Origin: Streptomyces mesophilus
GTDB lineage: Bacteria > Actinomycetota > Actinomycetes > Streptomycetales > Streptomycetaceae
DNA: 32,361 nt
Direction: 5' to 3'
Assembly (NCBI RefSeq): GCF_011044995.1
Contig: NZ_JAAKZW010000077.1
Span: 1-32,361, forward strand
The notes under the pieces were generated by a model that was given only the letters and a program-made list of their open reading frames with translations, did not search any database and was not told where the DNA came from. The translations under genes were made by a program, and so were the position numbers. Below, in pieces: positions 23,758-32,361 of this stretch (position 1 is the stretch's first letter; each line of letters starts with the position of its first letter).

Positions 23758-24480
23758 TCAGCGGGTCAACCCCCGCAGTGCCACGTTCAGTTCGAGGACG
23801 TTCACCCGTGGCTCGCCCATGAAGCCGAGCGTGCGGCCCTCGGTGTGGTCCTCGACCAGCTGCTCGACCTTCGCCACCGGCAGCCCGTTCCTCTCGGCCA
23901 CCCGGTGGACCTGCAACTCCGCGTACTGCGGGGAGATGTGCGGGTCGAGGCCGGAACCGGAGGACGTGACGGCGTCGGGGGGAATCCGAGCGGCATCGAC
24001 CTCGTAACCCGGTACGGAGTTGTCCTTGATGACGGCCGCCCTGGCCTCCCTCACCTGGGCGCAGAGCGTCCCCTCCTCGGGCTTCGCCGGGCAGGAGGCC
24101 TTGCCGGTCTTCGGGTCGTGGTCGGCGCCGTCCTCTCCGGAGCGGTTGGTCGCGCCCGAGAGAATCAGCTTGTACTGGGTGTTGACCGAGTTGGCGCCCA
24201 AGCCGTTGGACGGGCGGGGCTGGAAGAACTTGAGGTCCGGGGCCGGGGTCTCCTGCCCCTTCTTCAGCGGCAGGTTGTACGTCTGGCCGATCAGCGAGGA
24301 GCCGACCACCTTGCCGGTCGCGTCCTTGATCTCGGAGCCGTTCGCCTGGTGGGAGAAGAGCCCCTGGGCGACGCCCGTCACGGCGAGCGGGTAGAGCACG
24401 CCGGTGACGACCGTCAGGACGAGCAGGGCGCGCAGGGCCGCACCGAGCAACCGGGCGGTGTTTCCAACGGAGTTGTTCAT
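23758..24480 (-). CDS. kdpC: Potassium-transporting ATPase KdpC subunit
   Basis: A 240-residue single-span periplasmic-side subunit that assists K+ binding by the KdpFABC pump. One N-terminal membrane helix (LLVLTVVTGVLYPLAVTGVAQ) is followed by family motifs GSSLIGQTY, FFQPRPS, GSGLDPHISP and the C-terminal LGFMGEPRVNVLELN. It is longer than the roughly 190-residue E. coli protein because of an inserted segment (about 108-150) with two cysteines, as is common in actinobacteria. ATG at 24478-24480 follows kdpB by 23 bp. The gene is the last of the operon. No kdpD or kdpE follows, since the next gene converges. Confidence 0.97.
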   Translation of the reverse strand: MNNSVGNTARLLGAALRALLVLTVVTGVLYPLAVTGVAQGLFSHQANGSEIKDATGKVVGSSLIGQTYNLPLKKGQETPAPDLKFFQPRPSNGLGANSVNTQYKLILSGATNRSGEDGADHDPKTGKASCPAKPEEGTLCAQVREARAAVIKDNSVPGYEVDAARIPPDAVTSSGSGLDPHISPQYAELQVHRVAERNGLPVAKVEQLVEDHTEGRTLGFMGEPRVNVLELNVALRGLTR

Positions 24481-24503
24481 GGTCAGTGCCGCGCTTTCAG
24501 GGA

Positions 24504-26641
<2,138 letters not shown>

Positions 26642-26645
<4 letters not shown>

Positions 26646-28306
26646 GACGCCAGTCCTTCGGCGAGCGGGCCAAGGGCCAGTGCCGGGAAGTAGGTGAGGC
26701 CGGTGATGATCAGGATCGTGCCGATCAACAGGCCGGTGAACAGCGGCTTTTCGGTACGCAGGGTGCCGGCGGAGACCGGTACGGGCTTCTGCTCGGCGAG
26801 CGAGCCCGCCAGGGCGAGGACGAACACCATCGGCAGGAAGCGGCCGAGCAGCATCGCGAGTCCGGTCGTGGTGTTGAACCACTGGGTGTCCGCGTTGAGG
26901 CCGGCGAAGGCCGAGCCGTTGTTGTTCCCGGCCGAGGTGTAGGCGTACAGGATCTCGGAGAAGCCGTGCGCGCCCGAGTTGGTCATCGAGTGGCCGGGGG
27001 TGGACAGCGCCATCGACGCGGCGGTGAAGCCGAGCACGAGCGCCGGCGTGACGAGGATGTAGCAGGCCGCGAACTTGATCTCGCGGGTGCCGATCTTCTT
27101 GCCCAGGTACTCCGGGGTGCGGCCGACCATCAGGCCCGCGAGGAACACCGCGATGATCGCCATGATCAGCATGCCGTAGAGCCCGGAGCCCACACCGCCC
27201 GGTGCGATCTCGCCGAGCTGCATGCCCAACATGTTGAGGCCGCCGCCGAAGCCGGTGTTGGAGGAGTGGAAGGAGTTGACCGCGCCCGTCGAGGTGAGCG
27301 TCGTCGACACCGAGAAGAGCGCCGAGCCCGCGATGCCGAACCGAGTCTCCTTGCCCTCCATCGCGCCGCCGGCGAGGTCGAACGCCGGCCCGTGGCCCGC
27401 GAATTCGGTCCACATCATCAGGCCGATGAAGGCGAGCCAGATGGCGGCCATCGTGCCGAGGAGCGCGTAGCCCTGCTTGAGGGAACCGACCATCCTGCCG
27501 AAGGTGCGCGTCAGCGAGAACGGGATGAGCAGGATCAGGAAGATCTCGAAGAGGTTCGAGAAGGCGCCCGGGTTCTCGAAGGGGTGGGCCGAGTTGGCGT
27601 TGAAGTAGCCGCCGCCGTTGGTGCCCAGCTCCTTGATGGCTTCCTGCGAGGCGACCGCGCCGCCGTTCCACTGCTGGTGGCCGCCCATGAACTGACCGAC
27701 CTCGTGGATCCCGGCGAAGTTCTGGATCGCGCCGCAAGCCACGAGCACGATCGCGCCGATGACGGAGAGCGGGATCAGGATGCGGACGGTACCGCGTACC
27801 AAGTCGGCCCAGAAGTTGCCGAGTTCACCGGTGCGGCTGCGCGAGAAGCCGCGGACGAGCGCCACCGCCACGGCGATCCCCACGGCCGCCGAGACGAAGT
27901 TCTGCACCGCGAGGCCGCCGGTCTGCACGACGTGGCCCATGGCCTGTTCGCCGTAGTACGACTGCCAGTTGGTGTTGGAGACGAAGGACGCGGCCGTGTT
28001 GAAGGCCTGGTCGGGGTCGATCGACTTGAAGCCGAGGGATCCCGGGAGGCTGCCCTGGAGCCGCTGCAAGAGGTACAGGAAGAGGACGCCGACCGCGGAG
28101 AAGGCGAGGACACCGCGGAGGTACGCCATCCAGCGCATCTCCGTGTCGGGGTTGGCGCCGATGGCCTTGTAGATCCACTTCTCGACGCGCAGGTGCTTGT
28201 CCGAGGAGTAGACCCTGGCCATGTAGTCGCCGAGGGGCCGGTAGGCGAGCGCCAGTGCCGCGATGAGCGCGAGCAGCTGGAGCAGGCCGGCGAGTGCGGA
28301 ACTCAT
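26642..28306 (-). CDS. kdpA: Potassium-transporting ATPase KdpA (channel-like subunit)
   Basis: The 554-residue membrane subunit that selects and carries K+ in KdpFABC. It belongs to the superfamily of K+ transporters, with selectivity-loop regions visible as TNWQSYYGE, GTNGGGYFNAN, TSTGAVNS and AGNNNGSAF. The RPLGDYMARVY start is typical. The ATG at 28304-28306 is 8 bp after the kdpF stop, and the 3' end overlaps kdpB by four bases. About ten hydrophobic segments are visible. Length matches the family. Confidence 0.98.
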
Positions 28307-28314
28307 ATCCGTAC

Positions 28315-28404
28315 CTAGAACCTCTCCGGCTTGATGAGGGCGAGGATCAGGTATCCGAGGAGGGCGACGGCGACGATCAGGCCGACGATGTTCTCAGCGC
28401 TCAC
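28315..28404 (-). CDS. kdpF: KdpF small membrane subunit
   Basis: A 29-residue peptide starting with GTG at 28402-28404 and reading SAENIVGLIVAVALLGYLIL, then ALIKPERF. The single helix followed by LIKPE(R/K)F is the KdpF signature; the subunit stabilises the KdpABC complex in the membrane. Its GTG overlaps the stop of the upstream 27-residue gene (GTGA), and it ends 8 bp before kdpA. The gene is too short for ordinary gene calling. Confidence 0.95.
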   Translation of the reverse strand: MSAENIVGLIVAVALLGYLILALIKPERF

Positions 28405-28484
28405 AGCTTTGCCACCCCCTTGGCTATGAGGGCCACCAGCGCGAAGACCGCGAGTGTGGTGACGACGAAGGCCACGTCGGCCAT
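28401..28484 (-). CDS. 27-residue membrane peptide leading the kdp operon
   Basis: A 27-codon frame starting ATG at 28482-28484 with CTGGAG 7 bases upstream. It reads MADVAFVVTTLAVFALVALI and ends AKGVAKL. It is a single membrane helix with a basic C-terminal end. The stop overlaps the kdpF GTG by GTGA, the same coupling used between real kdp genes, which strongly argues it is translated. From memory, similar short peptides precede kdpF in other Streptomyces. It could be an extra KdpF-like subunit or a leader peptide coupling translation of kdpF. Function is unproven. Confidence 0.8.
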   Translation of the reverse strand: MADVAFVVTTLAVFALVALIAKGVAKL

Positions 28485-28553
28485 CGCAAGCTCCAGGTTC
28501 AGTAGTGATCGGACTCTTCGAGGAAAGCCCTGTTTCCGGCGGCCGCGTTCTTC

Positions 28554-28624
28554 GTTGACGGCTCTCATACGCGGCGGGGCGCGGCCTTGATGTGCCGTTG
28601 ACGGGCCTTGACGCGTCCTTGACG
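28554..28624. promoter_or_regulatory. Helically phased CTTGACG repeats upstream of kdp
   Basis: Four related heptamers, CTTGATG (28586), GTTGACG (28597), CTTGACG (28607) and CTTGACG (28618), are spaced 11, 10 and 11 bp. A fifth copy, GTTGACG at 28554, lies 32 bp (three turns) closer to the kdp operon. All are 70-140 bp before the first kdp-operon start. The pattern suits a response regulator of the KdpE/OmpR type. Confidence 0.6.
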
Positions 28625-28680
28625 GGGCCTGCTGACCTGCGGGAAAGCCCCGCGCTCCCGCTCCTGGATCCCGGCGGCGA

Positions 28681-29100
28681 TCAGGCCGTGTCGCACTCGA
28701 ACCAGACCGTCTTGCCCCGCCCGTCGGGGTCCGGGTCCGCCCCCCAGCGGTCCGTGACCGAGTCGACGAGGAGCAGGCCCCGGTTGTTCTCGATGAGGTC
28801 GTCGTACGCCGGGGCCGGCTGCGGCAGCACCGGGCTGTCGTCCGCGACCTCCACACGGATCCCGTGCTCGCGGCGCACGATCCGGATCGTGCAGCGCCCG
28901 CCCGGTACGTGTCTGATCACGTTCGACACCAGCTCGGTGAGCGCGAGCTCCGCCGCGTCCGCGAGCCCGTCGAGCCGCCAGGCCTTCAGGTGCAGGCGCA
29001 GGATGTGACGCAGGGGCCGGGCGGAGTGGGCGCCGACGGTGAGGGTCATGCGGTAGGCGGGGCCAAGGGGCGCGGTTCGTGGGGGAGTTGCTTGATTCAT
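28681..29100 (-). CDS. RsbW-like ATP-binding regulatory protein
   Basis: A 139-residue GHKL-type ATPase of the anti-sigma/serine kinase family. The N-box is ELALTELVSNVIRH, the G1-box VADDSP and the G2-like box NRGLLLVDSVTDRWG. There is no membrane segment. Such proteins can bind and phosphorylate anti-anti-sigma partners. It is divergent from an XRE-DUF5753 gene followed by DUF397, a set known from the Streptomyces whiJ locus and its many paralogues. ATG at 29098-29100 gives the usual length. The ribosome site is weak. Specific partners are not known. Confidence 0.9.
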   Translation of the reverse strand: MNQATPPRTAPLGPAYRMTLTVGAHSARPLRHILRLHLKAWRLDGLADAAELALTELVSNVIRHVPGGRCTIRIVRREHGIRVEVADDSPVLPQPAPAYDDLIENNRGLLLVDSVTDRWGADPDPDGRGKTVWFECDTA

Positions 29101-29142
29101 GGCTCCAGGTTGGAGTGGGGTGGTTACTCTGAGCTACGAGCT

Positions 29143-29160
29143 GAACGCAACGGCGCGTTC
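29143..29160. promoter_or_regulatory. Perfect dyad GAACGC-N6-GCGTTC
   Basis: An 18-bp inverted repeat lies in the 83-bp divergent gap, 24 bp before the XRE gene. TACTCT at 29125-29130 could be the -10 box of that gene, putting the dyad just after the start of transcription. It is a candidate autoregulatory operator of the XRE protein. Confidence 0.5.
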
Positions 29161-29183
29161 TGTGGGCTTGGGGGTGGCCAGCC

Positions 29184-30032
29184 ATGGTCAATGTCCGCGA
29201 CCTCGATCCGGGCGCTTCGCCGCTGGACTATTACGGCTCGGAGCTGCGGCGGCTGCGCGAGGCGGCCGGGCTCAAGCAGGGCGAGCTGGGTTCCGCCGTC
29301 TTCTGCTCCGGCTCTCTGATCGGACAGATCGAGACGGCCCGCAAGGTCCCGACGCGCGAGCTGTCGGAGCGGCTTGATGCGGCGCTCGGTTCGGACGGGC
29401 ATCTGGCGCGTCTGGTGGGGCTGGTCCTGCGCAGCCAGCTGCCGACGTGGTTCCAGGCGTACGCGGCGATGGAGGCGAGGGCCGCGTACATCTCCACGTT
29501 CCAGGCGCAGTTGGTGTACGGGCTTCTGCAGACCGAGGCGTACGCGCGGGCCGTGCTCGGTGTACGCGAGGAGGGCGACCTCGACGCCAAGGTAGCCGCG
29601 CGCCTGGAGCGCCAGCGCATCCTGGAGCGCGAGGAGCCGCCGCTGGTGTGGGTCGTGCTGAGCGAGGCGGTGCTGCATCAGGAGATCGGTGGCCGGGAGG
29701 TCATGCGGAACCAACTGGCGTACTTGTTGGATACGCAGGAGCGTGACTGGTTGACGGTCCAGGTCCTGCCGTTCGAGGCAGGGGAACACACCGGGCTGAT
29801 GGGCTCCTACACGCTGATGCGCTTCGACAGCGATCCGGACCTCGTCTATACCGAGGACTTCGTGCAGGGCCACATGACCGCCAACTCGCATGCGGTCAGG
29901 GAAGGTTCGCTCCGTTACGATCACTTGCAGGCCGCCGCGCTCTCCGTGGAGGACTCGGCGGCGCGGATCGCCCGCGTCATGGAGGAGCGTTATGGACCGG
30001 CACCAGGACCTGACGAGCGCGCAGTGGCGTAA
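29184..30032 (+). CDS. XRE-family DNA-binding protein with DUF5753 (WhiJ-like)
   Basis: A 282-residue regulator. The N-terminal helix-turn-helix (about 17-72) reads GSELRRLREAAGLKQGELG, followed by SGSLIGQIETARKVPTREL. The DUF5753 domain (about 90-270) begins with WFQAYAAMEARAAYISTFQ and contains YGLLQTEAYARAVL. Such proteins work with DUF397 partners encoded directly downstream, some affecting development and antibiotic production. ATG at 29184 has only a weak G-rich ribosome site. The downstream DUF397 gene starts inside its 3' end (41-bp overlap). Family is secure; target genes are unknown. Confidence 0.94.
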   Translation: MVNVRDLDPGASPLDYYGSELRRLREAAGLKQGELGSAVFCSGSLIGQIETARKVPTRELSERLDAALGSDGHLARLVGLVLRSQLPTWFQAYAAMEARAAYISTFQAQLVYGLLQTEAYARAVLGVREEGDLDAKVAARLERQRILEREEPPLVWVVLSEAVLHQEIGGREVMRNQLAYLLDTQERDWLTVQVLPFEAGEHTGLMGSYTLMRFDSDPDLVYTEDFVQGHMTANSHAVREGSLRYDHLQAAALSVEDSAARIARVMEERYGPAPGPDERAVA

Positions 30033-30195
30033 GTCCTCGTACAGCGGAGACACCGGCGGCGAGTGCGTCGAGGTCGCCGACCTCGCCCCCCACATCGCCA
30101 TCCGCGACAGCAAGGCCCCCGACGGCCCCGTCCTCACCCTCCCCGCCGACAGCTTCGCGCGGTTCGTCGGCGCTGCCGTGCGCGGAGAGATCTAG
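29992..30195 (+). CDS. DUF397 protein
   Basis: A 67-residue protein with the DUF397 pattern: WRKSSYSGDTGGECVEVADL, then HIAIRDSKAPDGPVL, and the ending FARFVGAAVRGE. ATG at 29992 has GGAGGAG about 6 bases upstream, and begins inside the XRE gene's last 41 bp in another frame, giving tight coupling. DUF397 proteins are thought to antagonise or modulate the paired XRE protein. Longer in-frame starts lie deep inside the XRE gene. Confidence 0.93.
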   Translation: MDRHQDLTSAQWRKSSYSGDTGGECVEVADLAPHIAIRDSKAPDGPVLTLPADSFARFVGAAVRGEI

Positions 30196-30209
30196 GCGGC
30201 CGCGGAGGC

Positions 30210-31028
30210 ATGCGCTTCCTGAGACGCGTACGCCGGGACCTGTCCCACGGCCGGAACCTGGAGATCTACAGCACCGCCCTGCTCTCCATAACCCTGGCCG
30301 TTCTGGGGGCACTTGACCTCGCGAGCGGCAAGGTGCTCGCCGCCGCGACCCTCGCCACGCTCGCGCTGCTCGCCGTCGGGCTGCTCGGCAGCCGCAGACA
30401 GGTGGACGAGCTCGCCGACCAGGTGCGGTCCCGTCTCGCGGGAGACCTGGGCGCGCAGGAGTTCTTCGCGCGCGACAAGCCGGAGCTCGTCGAGCAGCTC
30501 AGCCAGGCGCGGGACATCGCCCTCGTGGGCGTGACGCTCTCGCGCACCCTGCGCAACACGGTGTCGGAGCTGCAGCGGCGGGCGGGCGCCGGGGCGCGGA
30601 TCAGGGTCGCGTTGATCGACCCGACGACCTCGGCGCCGGCCGAAGCGACCCGGCGCAGCACCCTGACCGACCGGCCCGAGGTGTTCGACAACCGGCTGCG
30701 CCCGTCCCTCGACCTGCTGCGCGAACTCGCCGACCACCGGGTGCGCCCGGACGCGGCGCAGGGCCGTGTCGAGGTGCGGTTCGTGCCGTTCGTCCCGGCC
30801 TTCGGCCTGGTGATGATCGATCCGCAGCAGCCGGGCGGTCTCATCCACGTCGACATCTACTCGCACAGCTCCGCCACCGGGGACGCCGTCTTCACCCTCC
30901 TCCCGGGCCGCGACGGACCGTGGTTCGGGCACTTCGAGGCGGAGTTCGAACGGATCTGGTCCGTGGGCCGCCCGGCCGACACCTCGGACGGCTTCGCCTT
31001 CCCGCCGGCACCGGCTTCGGGGGCCTAG
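30210..31028 (+). CDS. Membrane-anchored protein of unknown function, DUF5919-like
   Basis: A 272-residue protein with two membrane helices near the N-terminus (about 18-36 and 41-61), a short coiled segment (RRQVDELADQVRSRLAGD) and a cytoplasmic domain. That domain starts FFARDKPELVEQLSQARDI and continues with LVGVTLSRTL, ARIRVALIDPTT, VEVRFVPFVPAFGLVMID and a C-terminal WFGHFEAEFERIWSVGRP. The pattern of a small-molecule-like pocket with LvGvtL and aLiDP resembles DUF5919/phospholipase D-like domains, but I see no HKD motif. ATG at 30210 has GGAGG only one base before it, an unusually short spacing. It starts 14 bp after DUF397 and probably shares its transcript. Function is unknown. Confidence 0.8.
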   Translation: MRFLRRVRRDLSHGRNLEIYSTALLSITLAVLGALDLASGKVLAAATLATLALLAVGLLGSRRQVDELADQVRSRLAGDLGAQEFFARDKPELVEQLSQARDIALVGVTLSRTLRNTVSELQRRAGAGARIRVALIDPTTSAPAEATRRSTLTDRPEVFDNRLRPSLDLLRELADHRVRPDAAQGRVEVRFVPFVPAFGLVMIDPQQPGGLIHVDIYSHSSATGDAVFTLLPGRDGPWFGHFEAEFERIWSVGRPADTSDGFAFPPAPASGA

Positions 31029-31050
31029 CGGGCCGCGACCGCGCGGACGT

Positions 31051-31081
31051 ACATCAATGTGGGACTTGGACCAAGATTGGT
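31051..31081. promoter_or_regulatory. Overlapping dyads before the VapB-like gene
   Basis: ACAT-CA-ATGT (31051-31060), CTTGG-A-CCAAG (31065-31075) and ACCAA-GA-TTGGT (31070-31081) overlap just before the ATG at 31084. This is the usual place and form of a toxin-antitoxin autoregulatory operator. Confidence 0.6.
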
Positions 31082-31083
31082 AC

Positions 31084-31344
31084 ATGTCTCTGAAGCGGAC
31101 CAACGTCTACGTCGACCCTGAGGACCTGGCCATCATCAAGGAGGCGGCCAAGCGCCGGGGCATCAGCGAGGCCGAGATCATCCGGCAGGGGATCCACCTC
31201 GCGGCCATGGCCAACCGCGTATGGGACGAGCCCCTGTTCTCCCGGACCTTTGAAGGATCCGGCCGCACCATGACGAAGCACGAAGTCAGAGAGACCGTCG
31301 CCGACGCAGTGCAAAGCCGGAGCGGGTCCGGAACCGCCACGTGA
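31084..31344 (+). CDS. VapB-like ribbon-helix-helix antitoxin
   Basis: An 86-residue protein whose N-terminus SLKRTNVYVDPEDLAIIKEA and following KRRGISEAEIIRQGI fit a ribbon-helix-helix DNA-binding domain. The C-terminal part (WDEPLFSRTFEG) would be the toxin-binding tail. ATG at 31084 is preferred over an in-frame ATG 27 bp upstream because the family starts with a short lead into the beta strand and the operator dyads cover the upstream ATG region. Its TGA overlaps the GTG of the PIN gene (GTGA), the usual antitoxin-toxin coupling. Confidence 0.86.
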   Translation: MSLKRTNVYVDPEDLAIIKEAAKRRGISEAEIIRQGIHLAAMANRVWDEPLFSRTFEGSGRTMTKHEVRETVADAVQSRSGSGTAT

Positions 31345-31694
31345 TCACCGTCATCACCGACACCTCCGGCCTGCTGGCCGCCCTCGACTCCACGCACCCC
31401 CGCGAACTCGGCCGCACGGCTGCAGTCCGCGCGGTGGAGGACATCCGGCGCTGGATGCGCCGCGGCCGGGTCTCCGTGCCCGAGATCACCGAGAACCACC
31501 TCGGCGCCGCTCAATCCGTACGCGCCCGCTATCAGGCGTTGGACCTCGACCTCGCCGACGCGGTCAACGTGGCGCTCGCCGCCGACTTCGAGACGGACGC
31601 GATCCTCACCCTGGACCGCCGCGACTTCCGCGCCGTGCGCCCGCTGGGCCGTCACAAGGCGTTCCGGGTCCTCCCCGACGATCTGCCGCTCTGA
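31341..31694 (+). CDS. PIN-domain (VapC-like) protein, probably internally deleted
   Basis: A 117-residue PIN-fold protein. VapC toxins are Mg2+-dependent RNases that cut specific RNAs when freed from VapB. Present are the first acid D7 (TDTSGLL), LADAVNVALAA and LDRRDFRAVRP with the C-terminal acids. The usual segment between the first strand region and the helical RELGR... part, which carries the conserved Glu in an SPxxxxE-type strand, is not visible: LDSTHP runs directly into RELGRTAAVRA. Relatives are about 130-145 residues. I infer an in-frame loss of about 25-30 residues, probably making the nuclease inactive. GTG at 31341 overlaps the antitoxin stop. Confidence 0.82.
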   Translation: MITVITDTSGLLAALDSTHPRELGRTAAVRAVEDIRRWMRRGRVSVPEITENHLGAAQSVRARYQALDLDLADAVNVALAADFETDAILTLDRRDFRAVRPLGRHKAFRVLPDDLPL

Positions 31695-31900
31695 CCGCGC
31701 CGCGCGGGCCGGGCCGGACCTCGCCGACGGGTCGCCCCCAGCGAGTTTCTGCTCTCGGCCGAGCCGGTCGCGTCCGTGCGGGCACGGGACCACCACATCC
31801 GCCTCGGTCACAACTCCCGTACCACCCGCCCCTCCCGTCGAGTCGATCTCACTCGCACGAAGGAATGCGCGAAGGGTGACGGCGAAATTACCGTAGACGT

Positions 31901-32335
31901 ATGGGTTTTCGGCGTCTGACCGGTACGTCCGGTCTGTGCCGCCACCGTGGGCGGCGCGGCCGGCGGTTCGCCGTGCGGACCGGAGTGTCGGTGTGGCTGG
32001 GCGTGCTGCTTGTGGTCGGCGGTACGCAGCCCGCCGAGGCCGTACGGGCGGACGTGCAGGCCGTCGACGGGAGCGGGCTGCCCGTTCCCGAGCCCGCGGG
32101 GCGGGGCTGCGGACCGTCGGAGCGGACGCCGGTCGAGGGGCCGGTGACGCCTTCGATGCCCACGGTGCGGGGCGGGCGCGCGGAAACCCCTTGGGCGGTC
32201 GGTTGCGCGAGCACCGTTCCCGGCCTCCGTACCGCCTTGGCGACGACGGCCGAAGCCGCGGCTCCCTTACCAACACCCCTTTCCCACCCGGACTTTGCCG
32301 CCGAACGGGCCCGGCACACGGCGCTGCGCTGCTGA
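31901..32335 (+). CDS. Small putative secreted protein of unknown function
   Basis: A 144-residue frame with an Arg-rich start, a hydrophobic stretch (GVSVWLGVLLVVGG) and a likely signal cleavage near PAEA (about residue 47). The mature part is Pro/Gly/Thr-rich with three cysteines and no recognised domain. No good ribosome site is seen before the ATG; TACCGT nearby could give a leaderless message, or a downstream GTG could be the start. Long minus-strand frames overlap it, but none shows family features. I do not recognise it. Confidence 0.5.
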   Translation: MGFRRLTGTSGLCRHRGRRGRRFAVRTGVSVWLGVLLVVGGTQPAEAVRADVQAVDGSGLPVPEPAGRGCGPSERTPVEGPVTPSMPTVRGGRAETPWAVGCASTVPGLRTALATTAEAAAPLPTPLSHPDFAAERARHTALRC

Positions 32336-32361
32336 GGAGACGCCTCCCCCGCGCCCCCTCC

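Noticed and set aside
31695..31900. Possible gene remnant between the PIN gene and the last frame
   Set aside because: Short G/C-rich frames only; no domain fragment or frameshifted homology could be recognised.
31107..32276. 389-codon minus-strand frame at the right end
   Set aside because: It runs through the VapBC-like pair and the intergenic region without any recognisable domain; the plus-strand pair has proper coupling and operators.

Overview
The window reads as a chromosomal segment of a high-GC actinomycete, most likely Streptomyces. It has strong G/C third-position bias, GGAGG-type ribosome sites, ATGA/GTGA gene overlaps, an AfsR/SARP-type regulator, a WhiJ-like regulatory triad (XRE-DUF5753 protein, DUF397 protein and RsbW-like ATPase) and a kdpFABC locus. 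No tRNA, rRNA, CRISPR array or insertion sequence was seen.

Region 1 (1-10937, all minus strand). Read in the direction of transcription, it holds a Cys/Met-type PLP enzyme, an SGNH/GDSL hydrolase, a 28-residue peptide, a 719-residue two-domain haem-oxygenase-like diiron oxidase (HDO), a NodU/TobZ-type O-carbamoyltransferase, a 48-residue SxtJ-tail-like peptide, azlC, azlD, carA and carB (cut by the window edge). Gaps are 80 bp or less, with overlaps from azlC to carB, and no strong terminator is visible between genes. A divergent plus-strand ferredoxin-type oxidoreductase (11271-12254) shares a 333-bp regulatory region with it. I read this as an uncharacterised biosynthetic locus. CarAB could supply carbamoyl phosphate, the carbamoyltransferase would use it, the oxidoreductase could feed electrons to the HDO, and AzlCD could export an amino-acid-like product. 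The two tiny proteins look like tail-only relatives of the SxtJ and SxtK (DUF5989) partners of carbamoyltransferases.

Region 2 (12417-17924, plus). A secreted subtilisin-family protease is translationally coupled to a secreted FG-GAP/beta-propeller protein and closed by a 13-bp terminator stem. Region 3 (17953-21486, plus) is a large AfsR/SARP-like ATPase regulator with a Gly-Ser-Thr repeat insertion. It converges on a PepSY-domain membrane protein with an Asp-Asp-Arg tail (21497-22291, minus). A secreted lipase (22521-23699, plus) follows.

Region 4 (23758-28484, minus). A complete kdpF-kdpA-kdpB-kdpC potassium pump operon is preceded by a 27-residue membrane peptide. Its upstream region carries helically phased CTTGACG-type repeats, and no kdpDE genes lie in the window. 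Region 5 (28681-31028) holds the WhiJ-like triad plus a membrane-anchored protein of unknown function. Region 6 (31051-31694) is a VapBC-like pair whose PIN toxin seems to have lost the segment with its second catalytic acid. A small putative secreted protein (31901-32335) closes the window.
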